A stretch of DNA of 64,000 nucleotides. Source: Actinacidiphila yanglinensis. Lineage in GTDB: Bacteria > Actinomycetota > Actinomycetes > Streptomycetales > Streptomycetaceae. Every line of letters begins with the position of its first letter. Positions within the stretch are counted from its first letter, which is position 1. Positions 32,601-40,784 of the stretch are shown here, one piece after another. The translations under genes were made by a program, and so were the position numbers. The stretch is taken from NCBI RefSeq assembly GCF_900107965.1, contig NZ_FNVU01000026.1, positions 1-64,000 of the forward strand, in the 5' to 3' direction. Below the pieces are notes generated by a model. That model saw only the letters and a program-made list of their open reading frames with translations, was not told the origin of the DNA and did not search any database.

Positions 32601-33623
32601 TGCGTGCAGGTCTCGCTGGGCCGGGCCGAGGCCGAGCGGGTGGCGGCCGAGCAGGCCCGGGCCGAGCGGGAGGCCGGACTCGGCGCCGAGCGGCGGCGCG
32701 GCCGGGAGCTGAAGTCCGAACTCGACCGGCTCACCGGCGACGTGCACAAGGGCGAGGTGCTGGGCGCCGAGAAGCGGCTGCGCATCGAGCAGTTGGAGGC
32801 GAAGGCGCTGGAGGAGCACGGGATGGAGCCGGCCGGCCTGATCGGCGAGTACGGCCCCGAACTGCTGGTGCCGCCGTCGCCGCCTGCCGAGGGAGAGGTG
32901 CTGCCCGAGGACCCGGAGCACCCGCGCAACCAGCCCGTGCCCTACGTCCGTTCCGAGCAGGAGAAGCGGCTCAAGGCGGCGGAGAAGGCGTACGCCCAGC
33001 TCGGCAAGGTCAACCCGCTGGCGCTGGAGGAGTTCGCGGCGCTGGAGGAGCGGCACAAGTTCCTCACCGAGCAGTTGGAGGACCTGCGGAAGACCCGCGC
33101 GGACCTGCTCCAGGTGATCAAGGACGTCGACGAGCGGGTGGAGCAGGTCTTCACCGCGGCCTTCCACGACACGGCGCGGGAGTTCGAGGGTGTCTTCTCG
33201 CGGCTCTTCCCCGGCGGCGAGGGCCGGTTGCTGCTCACCGACCCGGACAACATGCTCACCACAGGTGTGGAGGTTGAGGCGCGCCCGCCCGGGAAGAAGG
33301 TCAAACGGTTGTCGCTGCTGTCGGGTGGTGAGCGCTCGCTGACCGCGGTGGCGATGCTGGTGTCGATCTTCAAGGCCCGGCCGAGCCCGTTCTACGTGAT
33401 GGACGAGGTCGAGGCGGCGCTGGACGACACCAACCTGCAACGGCTGATCCGGATCATGGAGGAGCTCCAGGAGAGTTCGCAGCTCATCGTGATCACGCAT
33501 CAGAAGCGGACGATGGAGGTCGCCGATGCCCTGTACGGCGTATCGATGCAGGGCGACGGTGTGTCCAAGGTGATCAGCCAGCGGCTCCGGGACGGTAAGC
33601 GAGCGACCGCGCCCGCCGTTTGA
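29694..33623 (+). CDS. smc: Chromosome segregation protein SMC with enlarged hinge
   Basis: SMC condensin ATPase, 1309 residues. Walker A VVGPNGSGKSNVVDAL is near residue 30, the signature LLSGGERSLTAVAML near 1209 and Walker B FYVMDEVEAALDD near 1233. Long coiled coils surround a hinge at about residues 500-775. Inside the hinge, at about residues 583-700, is a Pro/Gly/Ala-rich low-complexity insert; streptomycete SMCs that I remember are near 1190 residues, so this accounts for the excess length. In Streptomyces SMC works with ScpAB in sporulation septum-associated condensation. GTG start, apparently leaderless. Confidence 0.96.
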   Translation: MHLKSLTLRGFKSFASATTLRFEPGITCVVGPNGSGKSNVVDALSWVMGEQGAKSLRGGKMEDVIFAGTTGRPPLGRAEVSLTIDNTDGVLPIEYAEVTITRIMFRNGGSEYQLNGDACRLLDIQELLSDSGIGREMHVIVGQGQLDSVLHADPMGRRAFIEEAAGVLKHRKRKEKALRKLDAMQANLARVTDLTGELRRQLKPLGRQAQVARRAAVIQADLRDARLRLLADDLVALREALRAEVADEAALKERKDAVETELTAAVQREARLEEQVRALTPRVNDAQATWYALSQLTERVRGTIGLAEQRHRHAVGQPAEERRGRDPEDMEREAARIREQEAELTEALDAAERALEDTVGHRAELERRLAEEETRLRAAARAIADRREGLARLNAQVNAARSKAGSAEAEIGRLASARDEARDRAESAQAEYEELRAQVEGLDADDTELEARFEAARSAQAAAEEEFSAARDAATTAERRRAAVAARRDALAPSLRRKDGTGALLARAGTPDGLAGVLGSAATLLRVAPGYEVPVAAALGVAADAVAVTGPAAAAEALRLLRKEDGGRAALILAAAPASVSATGPAGTADGPGPGPSRSGGDAAVLPGQSAGDRTYAGADRDPQHGRVPGPAGPAAPPPADPGAPPADGRDLGRVPGPARPAGTAGSAGPETGAAPGAAPQETRQAQAVAAPEAAALPGRARHAVELVAADADLLPAVRRLLHGIVVVPTLEDAEAVVASRPELTAVTAEGDVLAAHLAQGGSAKAPSVLEVQAQVDEAGAELERLAAECEELAERQQAAKERRAAASREVDELGQRRRAAEKAKSSVAQQLGRYGGQARAAAGEADRAAAAVVRAEESLAAAREELEELSYRLSEAQEEPGEEEPDTFARDRLAADGANARQTEMEARLQVRTHEERVKSLAGRADGLDRAARAERETRARAERRRARLAYEASVAAAVLAGARGLLECVQVSLGRAEAERVAAEQARAEREAGLGAERRRGRELKSELDRLTGDVHKGEVLGAEKRLRIEQLEAKALEEHGMEPAGLIGEYGPELLVPPSPPAEGEVLPEDPEHPRNQPVPYVRSEQEKRLKAAEKAYAQLGKVNPLALEEFAALEERHKFLTEQLEDLRKTRADLLQVIKDVDERVEQVFTAAFHDTAREFEGVFSRLFPGGEGRLLLTDPDNMLTTGVEVEARPPGKKVKRLSLLSGGERSLTAVAMLVSIFKARPSPFYVMDEVEAALDDTNLQRLIRIMEELQESSQLIVITHQKRTMEVADALYGVSMQGDGVSKVISQRLRDGKRATAPAV

Positions 33624-33625
33624 TC

Positions 33626-33640
33626 GTTCACAAGGTGAAC
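33626..33640. promoter_or_regulatory. Perfect palindrome just after smc
   Basis: GTTCAC-AAG-GTGAAC, 15 bp with perfect dyad symmetry, 2 bp after the smc stop. Its shape is that of a dimeric regulator's operator. It lies 211 bp upstream of glcP. Confidence 0.45.
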
Positions 33641-33715
33641 ACATGAGCCGTGAGATCGATCGTTTCCCCGGGTGACATGTGCCACTGGCGAGCCGTTGCG
33701 GGCGTTCGAGGATTT

Positions 33716-33765
33716 TTGTGTTCGAAACTTGTATGCATATTCTCTGAACGTTTGCCCATACGTTC
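33716..33765 (+). promoter_or_regulatory. Candidate glcP promoter with overlapping dyad
   Basis: TTGTGT (33716-33721) and TATTCT (33738-33743) are 16 bp apart in an unusually AT-rich stretch. Immediately downstream is a second dyad, GAACGT (33746-33751) N8 ACGTTC (33760-33765), positioned where a repressor would block elongation or open-complex formation. Confidence 0.45.
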
Positions 33766-33850
33766 GAGTGGTGGCCGATACACCGTCGGCCAACACTGGA
33801 AGATCCGGACCCTCATGTGAGGGCTCACTGCCGAGCCCGAGGAGCACACC

Positions 33851-35281
33851 TTGACCAGCACCGCGCGAGCGACCGGGACATCGGGACAGGTCCCGCCGTC
33901 CAGCCAGCACCTCGGCCATGTCGTCTTCATCACCGCAGCCGCCGCGATGGGCGGCTTCCTTTTCGGCTACGACAGCTCGGTGATCAACGGCGCCGTGGAG
34001 GCGATCCGTGACAGATATGACATCGGATCGGCCGCGCTCGCCCAGGTGATCGCGATCGCGCTGATCGGCTGTGCGATCGGTGCCGCCACCGCGGGCCGGA
34101 TCGCCGACCGGATCGGCCGCATCCGCTGCATGCAGATCGCCTCGGTGCTCTTCACCATCAGCGCGGTGGGCTCCGCGCTGCCCTTCGCGCTGTGGGACCT
34201 GGCGTTCTGGCGGATCATCGGCGGCTTTGCCATCGGCATGGCCTCGGTGATCGGCCCGGCCTACATCGCCGAGGTCTCGCCGCCCGCCTACCGCGGCCGG
34301 CTCGCGTCCTTCCAGCAGGGCGCCATCGTGCTCGGCATCGCGATCTCCCAGCTGGTCAACTACGGCATCCTCCAGGCCGCCAACGGCGACCAGCGCGGGC
34401 ACCTGTTCGGCGTGGAGGCCTGGCAGGTCATGCTCGGCGTCATGGTCGTCCCCGCGGTGATCTACGGGCTGCTCTCCTTCGCCATCCCCGAGTCCCCGCG
34501 CTTCCTGCTCACCGTCGGCCGGGACAAGGAGGCCCGCGTGGTCCTCGCCGACGTCGAGGGCAAGGACATCGACCTCGACAAGCGCGTCACCGAGATCCGC
34601 ACCGCGATGCACCGCGAGCACAAGGCGAGCTTCCGCGACCTGCTCACCTCCCGGCCCGGCCGGCTGCCGAACTTCCTGCCGATCGTCTGGATCGGTATCG
34701 GCCTGTCCGCCTTCCAGCAACTCGTCGGCATCAACGTGGCGTTCTACTACTCCTCCACGCTCTGGCAGTCCGTCGGCATCGACCCGACCAGCTCGTTCCT
34801 CTACTCCTTCACCACGTCGATCGTGAACATCATCGGCACGGTGATCGCGATGATCTTCGTGGACCGGGTCGGCCGCCGCCCGCTCGCGCTGATCGGCTCC
34901 GCCGGCATGGCCGTCACCCTCGCGCTCGAAGCCTGGGCGTTCTCCTCCAAGCACGGTGACACCCTGCCGAACGCCCAGGGCACCGTCGCCCTCGTCGCTG
35001 CCCACTGCTTCGTCCTCTTCTTCGCCCTGTCGTGGGGCGTCGTGGTGTGGGTCTTCCTCGGCGAGATGTTCCCCAACAAGATCCGTGCCGCCGCCCTGGG
35101 CGTCGCCGCCTCCGCGCAGTGGATCGCCAACTGGGCCATCACCGCGAGTTTCCCGAGCCTCGCGGACTGGAACCTCTCGGGTACGTACGTCATCTACACG
35201 TTCTTCGCGCTGGCCTCGATCCCGTTCGTGCTGCTCTTCGTGAAGGAGACCAAGGGCAAGTCCCTCGAAGAAATGGGATGA
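33851..35281 (+). CDS. glcP: Glucose permease, MFS sugar-porter family
   Basis: 476-residue major facilitator with about 12 membrane segments. Sugar-porter signatures: GFLFGYDSSVINGA, RIADRIGRIR after TM2, PESPRFLL at the end of TM6, and FVDRVGRRPLALIG. Its place beside smc corresponds to glcP1 of S. coelicolor, the main glucose transporter; the assignment of glucose rests on that resemblance. Start is TTG with GAGGAG 6 nt upstream. The 227-bp upstream gap contains two palindromes. Confidence 0.9.
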   Translation: MTSTARATGTSGQVPPSSQHLGHVVFITAAAAMGGFLFGYDSSVINGAVEAIRDRYDIGSAALAQVIAIALIGCAIGAATAGRIADRIGRIRCMQIASVLFTISAVGSALPFALWDLAFWRIIGGFAIGMASVIGPAYIAEVSPPAYRGRLASFQQGAIVLGIAISQLVNYGILQAANGDQRGHLFGVEAWQVMLGVMVVPAVIYGLLSFAIPESPRFLLTVGRDKEARVVLADVEGKDIDLDKRVTEIRTAMHREHKASFRDLLTSRPGRLPNFLPIVWIGIGLSAFQQLVGINVAFYYSSTLWQSVGIDPTSSFLYSFTTSIVNIIGTVIAMIFVDRVGRRPLALIGSAGMAVTLALEAWAFSSKHGDTLPNAQGTVALVAAHCFVLFFALSWGVVVWVFLGEMFPNKIRAAALGVAASAQWIANWAITASFPSLADWNLSGTYVIYTFFALASIPFVLLFVKETKGKSLEEMG

Positions 35282-35299
35282 GATCACTTATCGCCAGCC

Positions 35300-35323
35300 C
35301 GCCCGGCCTTCGAGGGCCGGGCG
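35300..35323 (+). terminator. glcP terminator
   Basis: CGCCCGGCC (35300-35308), loop TTCGAG, GGCCGGGCG (35315-35323): a perfect 9-bp stem 19 bp after the glcP stop. Confidence 0.65.
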
Positions 35324-35359
35324 AGGAGCCGGCCGCACAGGCCTGATACTGGGGGGGTT

Positions 35360-36568
35360 ATGGAAACCGTCATCCTTGTCGTCGTCATTGCCCTGGTCGT
35401 GGTCCTCGCGGCCGGCGGGCTCGTGGTCGGCAGCCGCCGTAAGAAGAAGCAGCTGCCGCCCACGCCGCCGAGCGCCCCGACGATCACCAAGCCTCCAGCC
35501 GAACCGCACGTCGGGGACGAGGCCGTCACCCCGCGGGAGGAGCCCCGCAGGACCGTCGAGGAGGTCGAACTCCCCGGCGCGACCGCCGCGCCCGAGGCCC
35601 CCGAGGAGGTGGGGGTCCCCGAACAGGTCGTCATCGAGCAGCCCGAGCCGACCGCCGGGCGGCTGGTGCGGCTGCGCTCCCGCCTGTCCCGTTCGCAGAA
35701 CTCCCTCGGCAAGGGCCTGCTCACCCTGCTGTCCAGGGAGCGCCTGGACGACGACACCTGGGAGGAGGTCGAGGACACCCTCATCACCGCCGACGTCGGC
35801 GTGACCCCGACCCAGGAACTCGTCGAGCGGCTGCGCACCAGGGTGCGCGTGCTGGGCACCCGCACCCCCGAGGAGCTGCGCGCCCTGCTGCGCGAGGAGC
35901 TCGTCGCCCTGGTCGACCCGAGCCTCGACCGGGAGCTGCACACCGAGAGCCACGAGGAGTCCCCGGCCGTCGTGCTGGTCGTCGGTGTCAACGGCACCGG
36001 CAAGACCACGACCACCGGCAAGCTCGCCCGCGTCCTGGTGGCCGACGGCCGCAGCGTGGTGCTGGGTGCCGCCGACACCTTCCGTGCCGCCGCCGCGGAC
36101 CAGCTCCAGACCTGGGGCGAGCGGGTCGGTGCACGCACCGTGCGCGGCCCCGAGGGCGGCGACCCCGCGTCGGTCGCCTTCGACGCGGTCAAGGAGGGCA
36201 TCGCCGAGGGCGCGGACACCGTGCTCATCGACACCGCCGGACGCCTGCACACCAAGACCGGCCTGATGGACGAGCTGGGCAAGGTCAAGCGCGTGGTCGA
36301 GAAGCACGGCCCGGTCGACGAGGTGCTGCTCGTGCTCGACGCCACCACCGGCCAGAACGGCCTGGTGCAGGCCCGCGTGTTCGCGGAGGTCGTGGACATC
36401 ACCGGCATCGTGCTCACCAAGCTCGACGGCACCGCCAAGGGCGGCATCGTGGTGGCCGTCCAGCGTGAACTCGGCGTTCCCGTCAAGCTCATCGGCCTCG
36501 GCGAGGGGGCGGACGATCTGGCCCCCTTCGAGCCCGAGGCGTTCGTGGACGCGCTGATCGGGGAGTAA
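35360..36568 (+). CDS. ftsY: Signal recognition particle receptor FtsY
   Basis: SRP receptor GTPase that delivers SRP-ribosome complexes to the Sec translocon. 402 residues. An N-terminal membrane segment (VILVVVIALVVVLAAGGLVV) is followed by a basic patch RRKKK and an acidic/proline-rich A domain, then the NG domain with VNGTGKTTTTGKLAR (G1), DTFRAAAADQLQ, LIDTAGRLHTKT (G3) and TKLDGTAKGG (G4). Its ligand Ffh is encoded at 43708. GGGGGGG precedes the ATG. Confidence 0.96.
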   Translation: METVILVVVIALVVVLAAGGLVVGSRRKKKQLPPTPPSAPTITKPPAEPHVGDEAVTPREEPRRTVEEVELPGATAAPEAPEEVGVPEQVVIEQPEPTAGRLVRLRSRLSRSQNSLGKGLLTLLSRERLDDDTWEEVEDTLITADVGVTPTQELVERLRTRVRVLGTRTPEELRALLREELVALVDPSLDRELHTESHEESPAVVLVVGVNGTGKTTTTGKLARVLVADGRSVVLGAADTFRAAAADQLQTWGERVGARTVRGPEGGDPASVAFDAVKEGIAEGADTVLIDTAGRLHTKTGLMDELGKVKRVVEKHGPVDEVLLVLDATTGQNGLVQARVFAEVVDITGIVLTKLDGTAKGGIVVAVQRELGVPVKLIGLGEGADDLAPFEPEAFVDALIGE

Positions 36569-36606
36569 CCGCATCGCGTACGCCGTGCGGCCCGCGCTGC
36601 GGTCGC

Positions 36607-36657
36607 GGGCACAGGTAAGGGGCGCCCACTCCACATGGGCGCCCCTTACCTGTGCCC
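36607..36657. terminator. Very strong bidirectional terminator after ftsY
   Basis: A perfect 22-bp inverted repeat (36607-36628 with 36636-36657) closed by a 7-nt loop. It lies between ftsY and the convergent Prim-Pol gene and is the longest uninterrupted stem I found in the window. Confidence 0.85.
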
Positions 36658-36711
36658 GGGGGTGCGGGGGTGCGGCGCGAGGCGGGCGACGCCGTCAGCC
36701 GCGCGGGCGTC

Positions 36712-37434
36712 CTACGCGCACGCCCGCGCCCGGTGGGCCACGTACGCCAGGGTGCCCAGCAGGAGGCGTGCCTCCGGGAGTTGCGGCATCGAGTCCAGCC
36801 TCGGCTCGCGCAGCCACCGGACCGGGCCCAGCCCGCCGAAGTCCGACGGGGGAGCGGTGACGTGGTCGCCCGGGCCGAGGCAGCGCAGGTCCAGCCGGGC
36901 GTCGTCCCAGCCCATCCGGTAGAGCAGGTGCGGCAGTTCGGCCGCGGCACCGGGTGCGACGAAGAACTGCGCCCGCCCCGCCGGCGTCAGCAGCACCGGC
37001 CCCAGGTGCAACCCCATCCGCTCCAGCCGGACCAGCGCCCTGCGTCCCGGCGCCTCCGCCACGTCGATCACGTCGAAGGACCGCCCGGCCGGCAGCAGGA
37101 CGGACGCGCCCGGCATCCGGTCCCACACCTGCGCGGCCAACTCCGGCCCGGCGCCCGCCGGTACCTCCGCCGCGGGGTCCAGCGGGTGCGCGCCCGGCTC
37201 CTTGCAGCGCGGCTCCCCGCAGGAGCACGCCGCGCCGCCGCGCGCGGCCCTGGCCCCGGGCACGACCGCCCATCCGCACAGCCCCGTGTACTCGGCGACC
37301 TTTCCGCACACCGCGGTGTGCGTCCTGCGGCGCGCGGAACTCCACACGCCGGGGAGCGCTGCCACCTTGGCGGCGCGCTGCACCACGGTCCGGTGTTGCC
37401 GCATCTCGCGCATGCTGCCGATCGTGAACACCAT
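36712..37434 (-). CDS. Bifunctional DNA primase/polymerase-domain protein
   Basis: 240 residues. It resembles the N-terminal Prim-Pol domain found in short streptomycete proteins, with EYTGLCGWAVVPGA, HPLDPAAEV, the acidic SFDVIDVAEAPG that could hold metal ligands, and a Cys cluster CSCGEPRCKEPG. No helicase or primase C-terminal domain follows, so whether it synthesises primers is unclear. ATG 37434 has TTGGAGGGG upstream; the frame is open far upstream but only as an antisense shadow of nsdA. It is divergent from nsdA (205 bp). Confidence 0.8.
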   Translation of the reverse strand: MVFTIGSMREMRQHRTVVQRAAKVAALPGVWSSARRRTHTAVCGKVAEYTGLCGWAVVPGARAARGGAACSCGEPRCKEPGAHPLDPAAEVPAGAGPELAAQVWDRMPGASVLLPAGRSFDVIDVAEAPGRRALVRLERMGLHLGPVLLTPAGRAQFFVAPGAAAELPHLLYRMGWDDARLDLRCLGPGDHVTAPPSDFGGLGPVRWLREPRLDSMPQLPEARLLLGTLAYVAHRARACA

Positions 37435-37639
37435 GACCCCTCCAACGGATCGCGCCCGCCGTTGGTTACGCACCCGCACGCGCCTGTCCCAGCGGCATGT
37501 GTCAAGTGAATCGCCAATGGGCGCGGTGGAGTTCATCCGAAGGGGTGGCGAATGGTGGCGTTTCCGCAATTGCGGTCGCCGGACGGGTGACCGTGGCACT
37601 ACTTTACGTTTGAAGCAGAGGCGGGATGGGGGTGCGGCC

Positions 37640-39088
37640 GTGACCGGTACAGCGGACAAGCAGCCCAACGCGCAGTTGACCTCGTGGTTCTTGCGCAGCG
37701 GCTGGTCCAAGGGCGAGCTCGCGCGCCAGGTCAACCGCAGGGCACGGCAGTTGGGCGCCCACCACGTCAGCACGGACACGTCAAGGGTGCGGCGCTGGCT
37801 GGACGGCGAGCAGCCCCGCGAGCCCATTCCGCGCATCCTGTCCGAGCTGTTCTCCGAGCGCTTCGGGTGTGTCGTCCCCGTCGAGGACCTCGGGCTGCGC
37901 TCGGCCCAGCAGTCCCCCGCCGGCGGCGACATCGACCTCCCGTGGGCCGGCCCGCAGACCGTCCAGCTGATCAACGAGTTCTCCCGCAGCGACCTCATGC
38001 TCGGCCGCCGCGGCTTCCTCGGCGCCTCCCTCGCGCTGTCCGCCGGCCCGGCCCTGCTGGAGCCCATGCAGCGCTGGCTGGTGCCCACCGCGTCCACCCC
38101 GCAACCGGCGGCCGCGGGCCGCGACACCGGCCGCCCGTCCCGGCTGTCCGAGCAGGAGCTGCAACTGCTGGAGTCCACCGCCGCGATGTTCCGCGAGTGG
38201 GACAGCCAGTGCGGCGGCGGGCTGCGCCGCAAGGCCGTCGTCGGCCAGCTGCACGAGGTCACCGACCTGCTCCAGGAGGCGCACCCGGAGACCGTCGCCC
38301 GCCGGCTCTACCGGATCACCGCCGACCTCGCCGCGCTCGCCGGCTGGATGAGCTACGACGTGGGGCTCCAGCCCACCGCCCAGAAGTACCTGGTCCTCGC
38401 GCTGCACGCCGCGAAGGAGGCCGGCGACCGCCCGCTCGGCGCGTTCGTGCTGTCCTCCATGAGCCGCCAGATGATTCACCTGGAGCGCCCGGACGACGCC
38501 CTGGAGCTCATCCATCTCGCCCAGTACGGCAGCCGCGACGAGGCCGGCGCCACCACCCAGGCGATGCTCTACGCGCTGGAGGCCCGCGCCTACGCCAACA
38601 TGGGCCAGGTCAACAAGTGCCACCGCGCGGTCCGGATGGCCGAGGACACCTTCGCCGACGCCCGCCCCGGCGAGGAGCCGGCCTGGATCAGCTTCTTCAC
38701 CGAGGCCGAACTGCACGCGGAGAACGCGCACTCCTACCGCGATCTCGCCTACGTCGCCGGCCGCAGCCCGACCTACGCGTCGCTCGCCCAGCCCGAGATG
38801 CGGCACGCCGTCGACGGCTTCCGCGACGACCCGGTCCACCAGCGCGCCTACGCGCTCAACCTGGTCGGCATGGGCACCGTGCAGCTCCTGATGCGCGAGC
38901 CCGAGCAGGCCGCGCACTTCACGGACCAGGCCATAGGAGTCGCCAAGCGGGTGCGCTCCGAGCGGGTCAACACGCGCATCCGCAAGACCACCCACGTCGC
39001 TCTGCACGACTTCGGCGACGTCCCCGCGGTCGTCCAGCTCGCCGAGCGGCTTTCCGAGGAACTCCCGGAAGTCGCCGAGTCGGCATAA
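37640..39088 (+). CDS. nsdA: Negative regulator of differentiation NsdA
   Basis: 482 residues. The N-terminus carries a highly conserved block, SGWSKGELARQVNRRARQLG followed by STDTSRVRRWLDGEQPREPIP, which looks like a helix-turn-helix. The C-terminal two thirds contain TPR-like helical repeats (LALHAAKEAGDRPLGAFVLS..., AMLYALEARAYANMGQ). It matches NsdA of S. coelicolor, whose loss causes over-sporulation and antibiotic overproduction. GTG 37640 is chosen because homologues begin just before this block; an earlier ATG at 37516 would add 41 residues. amtB follows downstream, as in S. coelicolor. Confidence 0.92.
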   Translation: MTGTADKQPNAQLTSWFLRSGWSKGELARQVNRRARQLGAHHVSTDTSRVRRWLDGEQPREPIPRILSELFSERFGCVVPVEDLGLRSAQQSPAGGDIDLPWAGPQTVQLINEFSRSDLMLGRRGFLGASLALSAGPALLEPMQRWLVPTASTPQPAAAGRDTGRPSRLSEQELQLLESTAAMFREWDSQCGGGLRRKAVVGQLHEVTDLLQEAHPETVARRLYRITADLAALAGWMSYDVGLQPTAQKYLVLALHAAKEAGDRPLGAFVLSSMSRQMIHLERPDDALELIHLAQYGSRDEAGATTQAMLYALEARAYANMGQVNKCHRAVRMAEDTFADARPGEEPAWISFFTEAELHAENAHSYRDLAYVAGRSPTYASLAQPEMRHAVDGFRDDPVHQRAYALNLVGMGTVQLLMREPEQAAHFTDQAIGVAKRVRSERVNTRIRKTTHVALHDFGDVPAVVQLAERLSEELPEVAESA

Positions 39089-39136
39089 GGCGCAGCCGCT
39101 CTTCCTTCAGCGGTTTCGGTATCCTCAGCGGCCCCG

Positions 39137-39184
39137 GCGGACCCGGTACACCCGACAGACGCGGACCCGGTACAGCCGACGGAC
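39137..39184. repeat. 24-bp tandem repeat, two copies
   Basis: Copies at 39137-39160 and 39161-39184 begin GCGGACCCGGTACA and differ at only two positions. They are non-coding, directly between nsdA and its hairpin. Confidence 0.85.
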
Positions 39185-39214
39185 ACGGTGCCGCCCCGCG
39201 CGGCCCGGCACCGT
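39185..39214 (+). terminator. Probable nsdA terminator
   Basis: ACGGTGCCG (39185-39193) and CGGCACCGT (39206-39214) form a perfect 9-bp stem with a 12-nt GC-rich loop. Confidence 0.5.
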
Positions 39215-39322
39215 AAATCGGGTGCGGCCCATGCGCGTACGAACTTCCACGACGCCAGGCTGATCGTCTTCTTTCCCACCCGTATACATCTCTCACCGAA
39301 CCTGCGGTCGGTTCATCTCGGC

Positions 39323-39380
39323 GTAACACGCGCGACTTCTTCGTCACGGTCGCGAAACATCGTGCGGCATCGGGTGAAAC
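39323..39380 (+). promoter_or_regulatory. GlnR binding site upstream of amtB
   Basis: The core GTCAC (39343-39347) N6 GAAAC (39354-39358) fits the GlnR consensus gTnAC-n6-GaAAC exactly. A second GAAAC occurs at 39376-39380, exactly 22 bp after the first, the expected period. A further half-site pair, GTAAC (39323) N6 GACTT (39334), lies upstream. GlnR activates amtB-glnK-glnD under nitrogen limitation in S. coelicolor. Confidence 0.75.
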
Positions 39381-39461
39381 TCGTATCGACCAACCTCAAG
39401 GCCAATACCGGCCCACCCCTGCACCGCCCGCACGGGCCGTTCGGATGACGAGGAGACGCCG

Positions 39462-40784
39462 ATGGCACCAGCCATCATCATGCTGGCCGAGAAAACGCCC
39501 CCGCTCGACCCTGGTAACACCGCGTTTCTGCTGCTGAGCTCCGCGCTCGTGATGCTGATGACACCGGGTCTGGCATTCTTCTACGGCGGCATGGTCCGCG
39601 TGAAGAGCGCCCTGAACATGCTGATGATGAGTTTCATCAGCCTCGGGATCATAACGCTGCTGTGGACCGGCTACGGATTCAGCTTCGCCTTCGACGGCGA
39701 CAACGGCGGTTTCCTCGGCGGTACCAGCTGGCTGGGTCTGCGGCACATCGCGAACAACGACCTGTGGGGCGCGACCGGCACTCCGGTCTTCGCGTTCGCC
39801 GCCTTCCAGCTCATGTTCGCGATCATCACGCCGGCCCTGATCAGCGGCGCGCTCGCCGACCGGGTCAAGTTCACGGCGTGGTCGGTCTTCATCGCGCTGT
39901 GGGCGACCGTGGTCTACTTCCCGGTGGCCCACTGGGTCTGGGGCGGCGGCTGGCTGGCCAAGAAGGGCGTCATCGACTTCGCCGGCGGTACCGCGGTCCA
40001 CATCAACGCGGGCGCGGCCGCCCTCGGCGTGATCCTCGTCATCGGCAAGCGGGTCGGTTTCAAGCGCGACCCGATGCGCCCGCACAGCATGCCCTGGGTG
40101 ATGCTCGGCGCCGGCCTGCTGTGGTTCGGCTGGTTCGGATTCAACGCCGGCTCGGAGATCACCGCGGACGGCCTGGCGTCGCTGGTCTTCATCAACACCC
40201 AGATCGCCACCGCCGCGGCCATGATCGGCTGGCTGCTCTACGAGCGGTGGCGGCACGGCTCCTTCACCACCCTGGGCGCCGCGTCCGGCGCGGTCGCCGG
40301 CCTGGTCGCGATCACGCCGTCCTGCTCCTCCGTCAGCCCGCTCGGCGCCATCGCGGTCGGCGTCATCGCCGGTGTCATCTGCGCGGCGGCGGTCGGCCTG
40401 AAGTACCGCTTCAACTACGACGACTCGCTCGACGTGGTCGGCGTCCACATGATCGGCGGCATCGTCGGCTCCCTGCTGATCGGCCTGCTGTCCACCGGCC
40501 ACGTGGGCGCGGACGTCAAGGGCGTCTTCTACGGCGGCGGATGGCACCAGTTCGGCATCCAGGCGATCGGGGTCTTCTCCGTCCTCGGCTACTCCCTGGT
40601 GTGCGCGGCGATCCTCGCCAAGCTCATCGACATGGCGATGGGCTTCCGGGTGCCCGAGGAGATCGAGATCAGCGGCATCGACCAGGCCGAGCACGCGGAG
40701 ACCGCATACGACTTCACCGGGGTCGGCAGCGCTGTCCGCGGTGAGGGGATCTCGTCCGTCGCGACCAAGAAGGTGGACGCGTGA
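39462..40784 (+). CDS. amtB: Ammonium transporter
   Basis: 440-residue Amt/Rh channel with about 11 membrane segments. Family features: FFYGGMVRVKSALNMLM, the conserved FAAFQLMFAIITPALISGA, and VHINAGAAALGVIL and LWFGWFGFNAGSE around the twin-His pore. The ATG has GAGGAG upstream. The stop overlaps glnK by 4 bp. Downstream glnK and glnD complete the nitrogen operon, and a GlnR site lies upstream. Confidence 0.96.
   Translation: MAPAIIMLAEKTPPLDPGNTAFLLLSSALVMLMTPGLAFFYGGMVRVKSALNMLMMSFISLGIITLLWTGYGFSFAFDGDNGGFLGGTSWLGLRHIANNDLWGATGTPVFAFAAFQLMFAIITPALISGALADRVKFTAWSVFIALWATVVYFPVAHWVWGGGWLAKKGVIDFAGGTAVHINAGAAALGVILVIGKRVGFKRDPMRPHSMPWVMLGAGLLWFGWFGFNAGSEITADGLASLVFINTQIATAAAMIGWLLYERWRHGSFTTLGAASGAVAGLVAITPSCSSVSPLGAIAVGVIAGVICAAAVGLKYRFNYDDSLDVVGVHMIGGIVGSLLIGLLSTGHVGADVKGVFYGGGWHQFGIQAIGVFSVLGYSLVCAAILAKLIDMAMGFRVPEEIEISGIDQAEHAETAYDFTGVGSAVRGEGISSVATKKVDA

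Larger units (their letters stand above)
39089..39461. promoter_or_regulatory. 373-bp nsdA-amtB intergenic region
   Basis: It holds, in order, a 24-bp tandem repeat (39137-39184), a hairpin (39185-39214), and the GlnR-type site (39323-39380) of amtB. No gene is supported. Confidence 0.7.

Noticed and set aside
29586..33644. A 1352-codon frame antisense to smc
   Set aside because: It is a shadow frame caused by high GC and codon bias. The + strand frame encodes a full SMC with all motifs; the antisense product has no recognisable domain.
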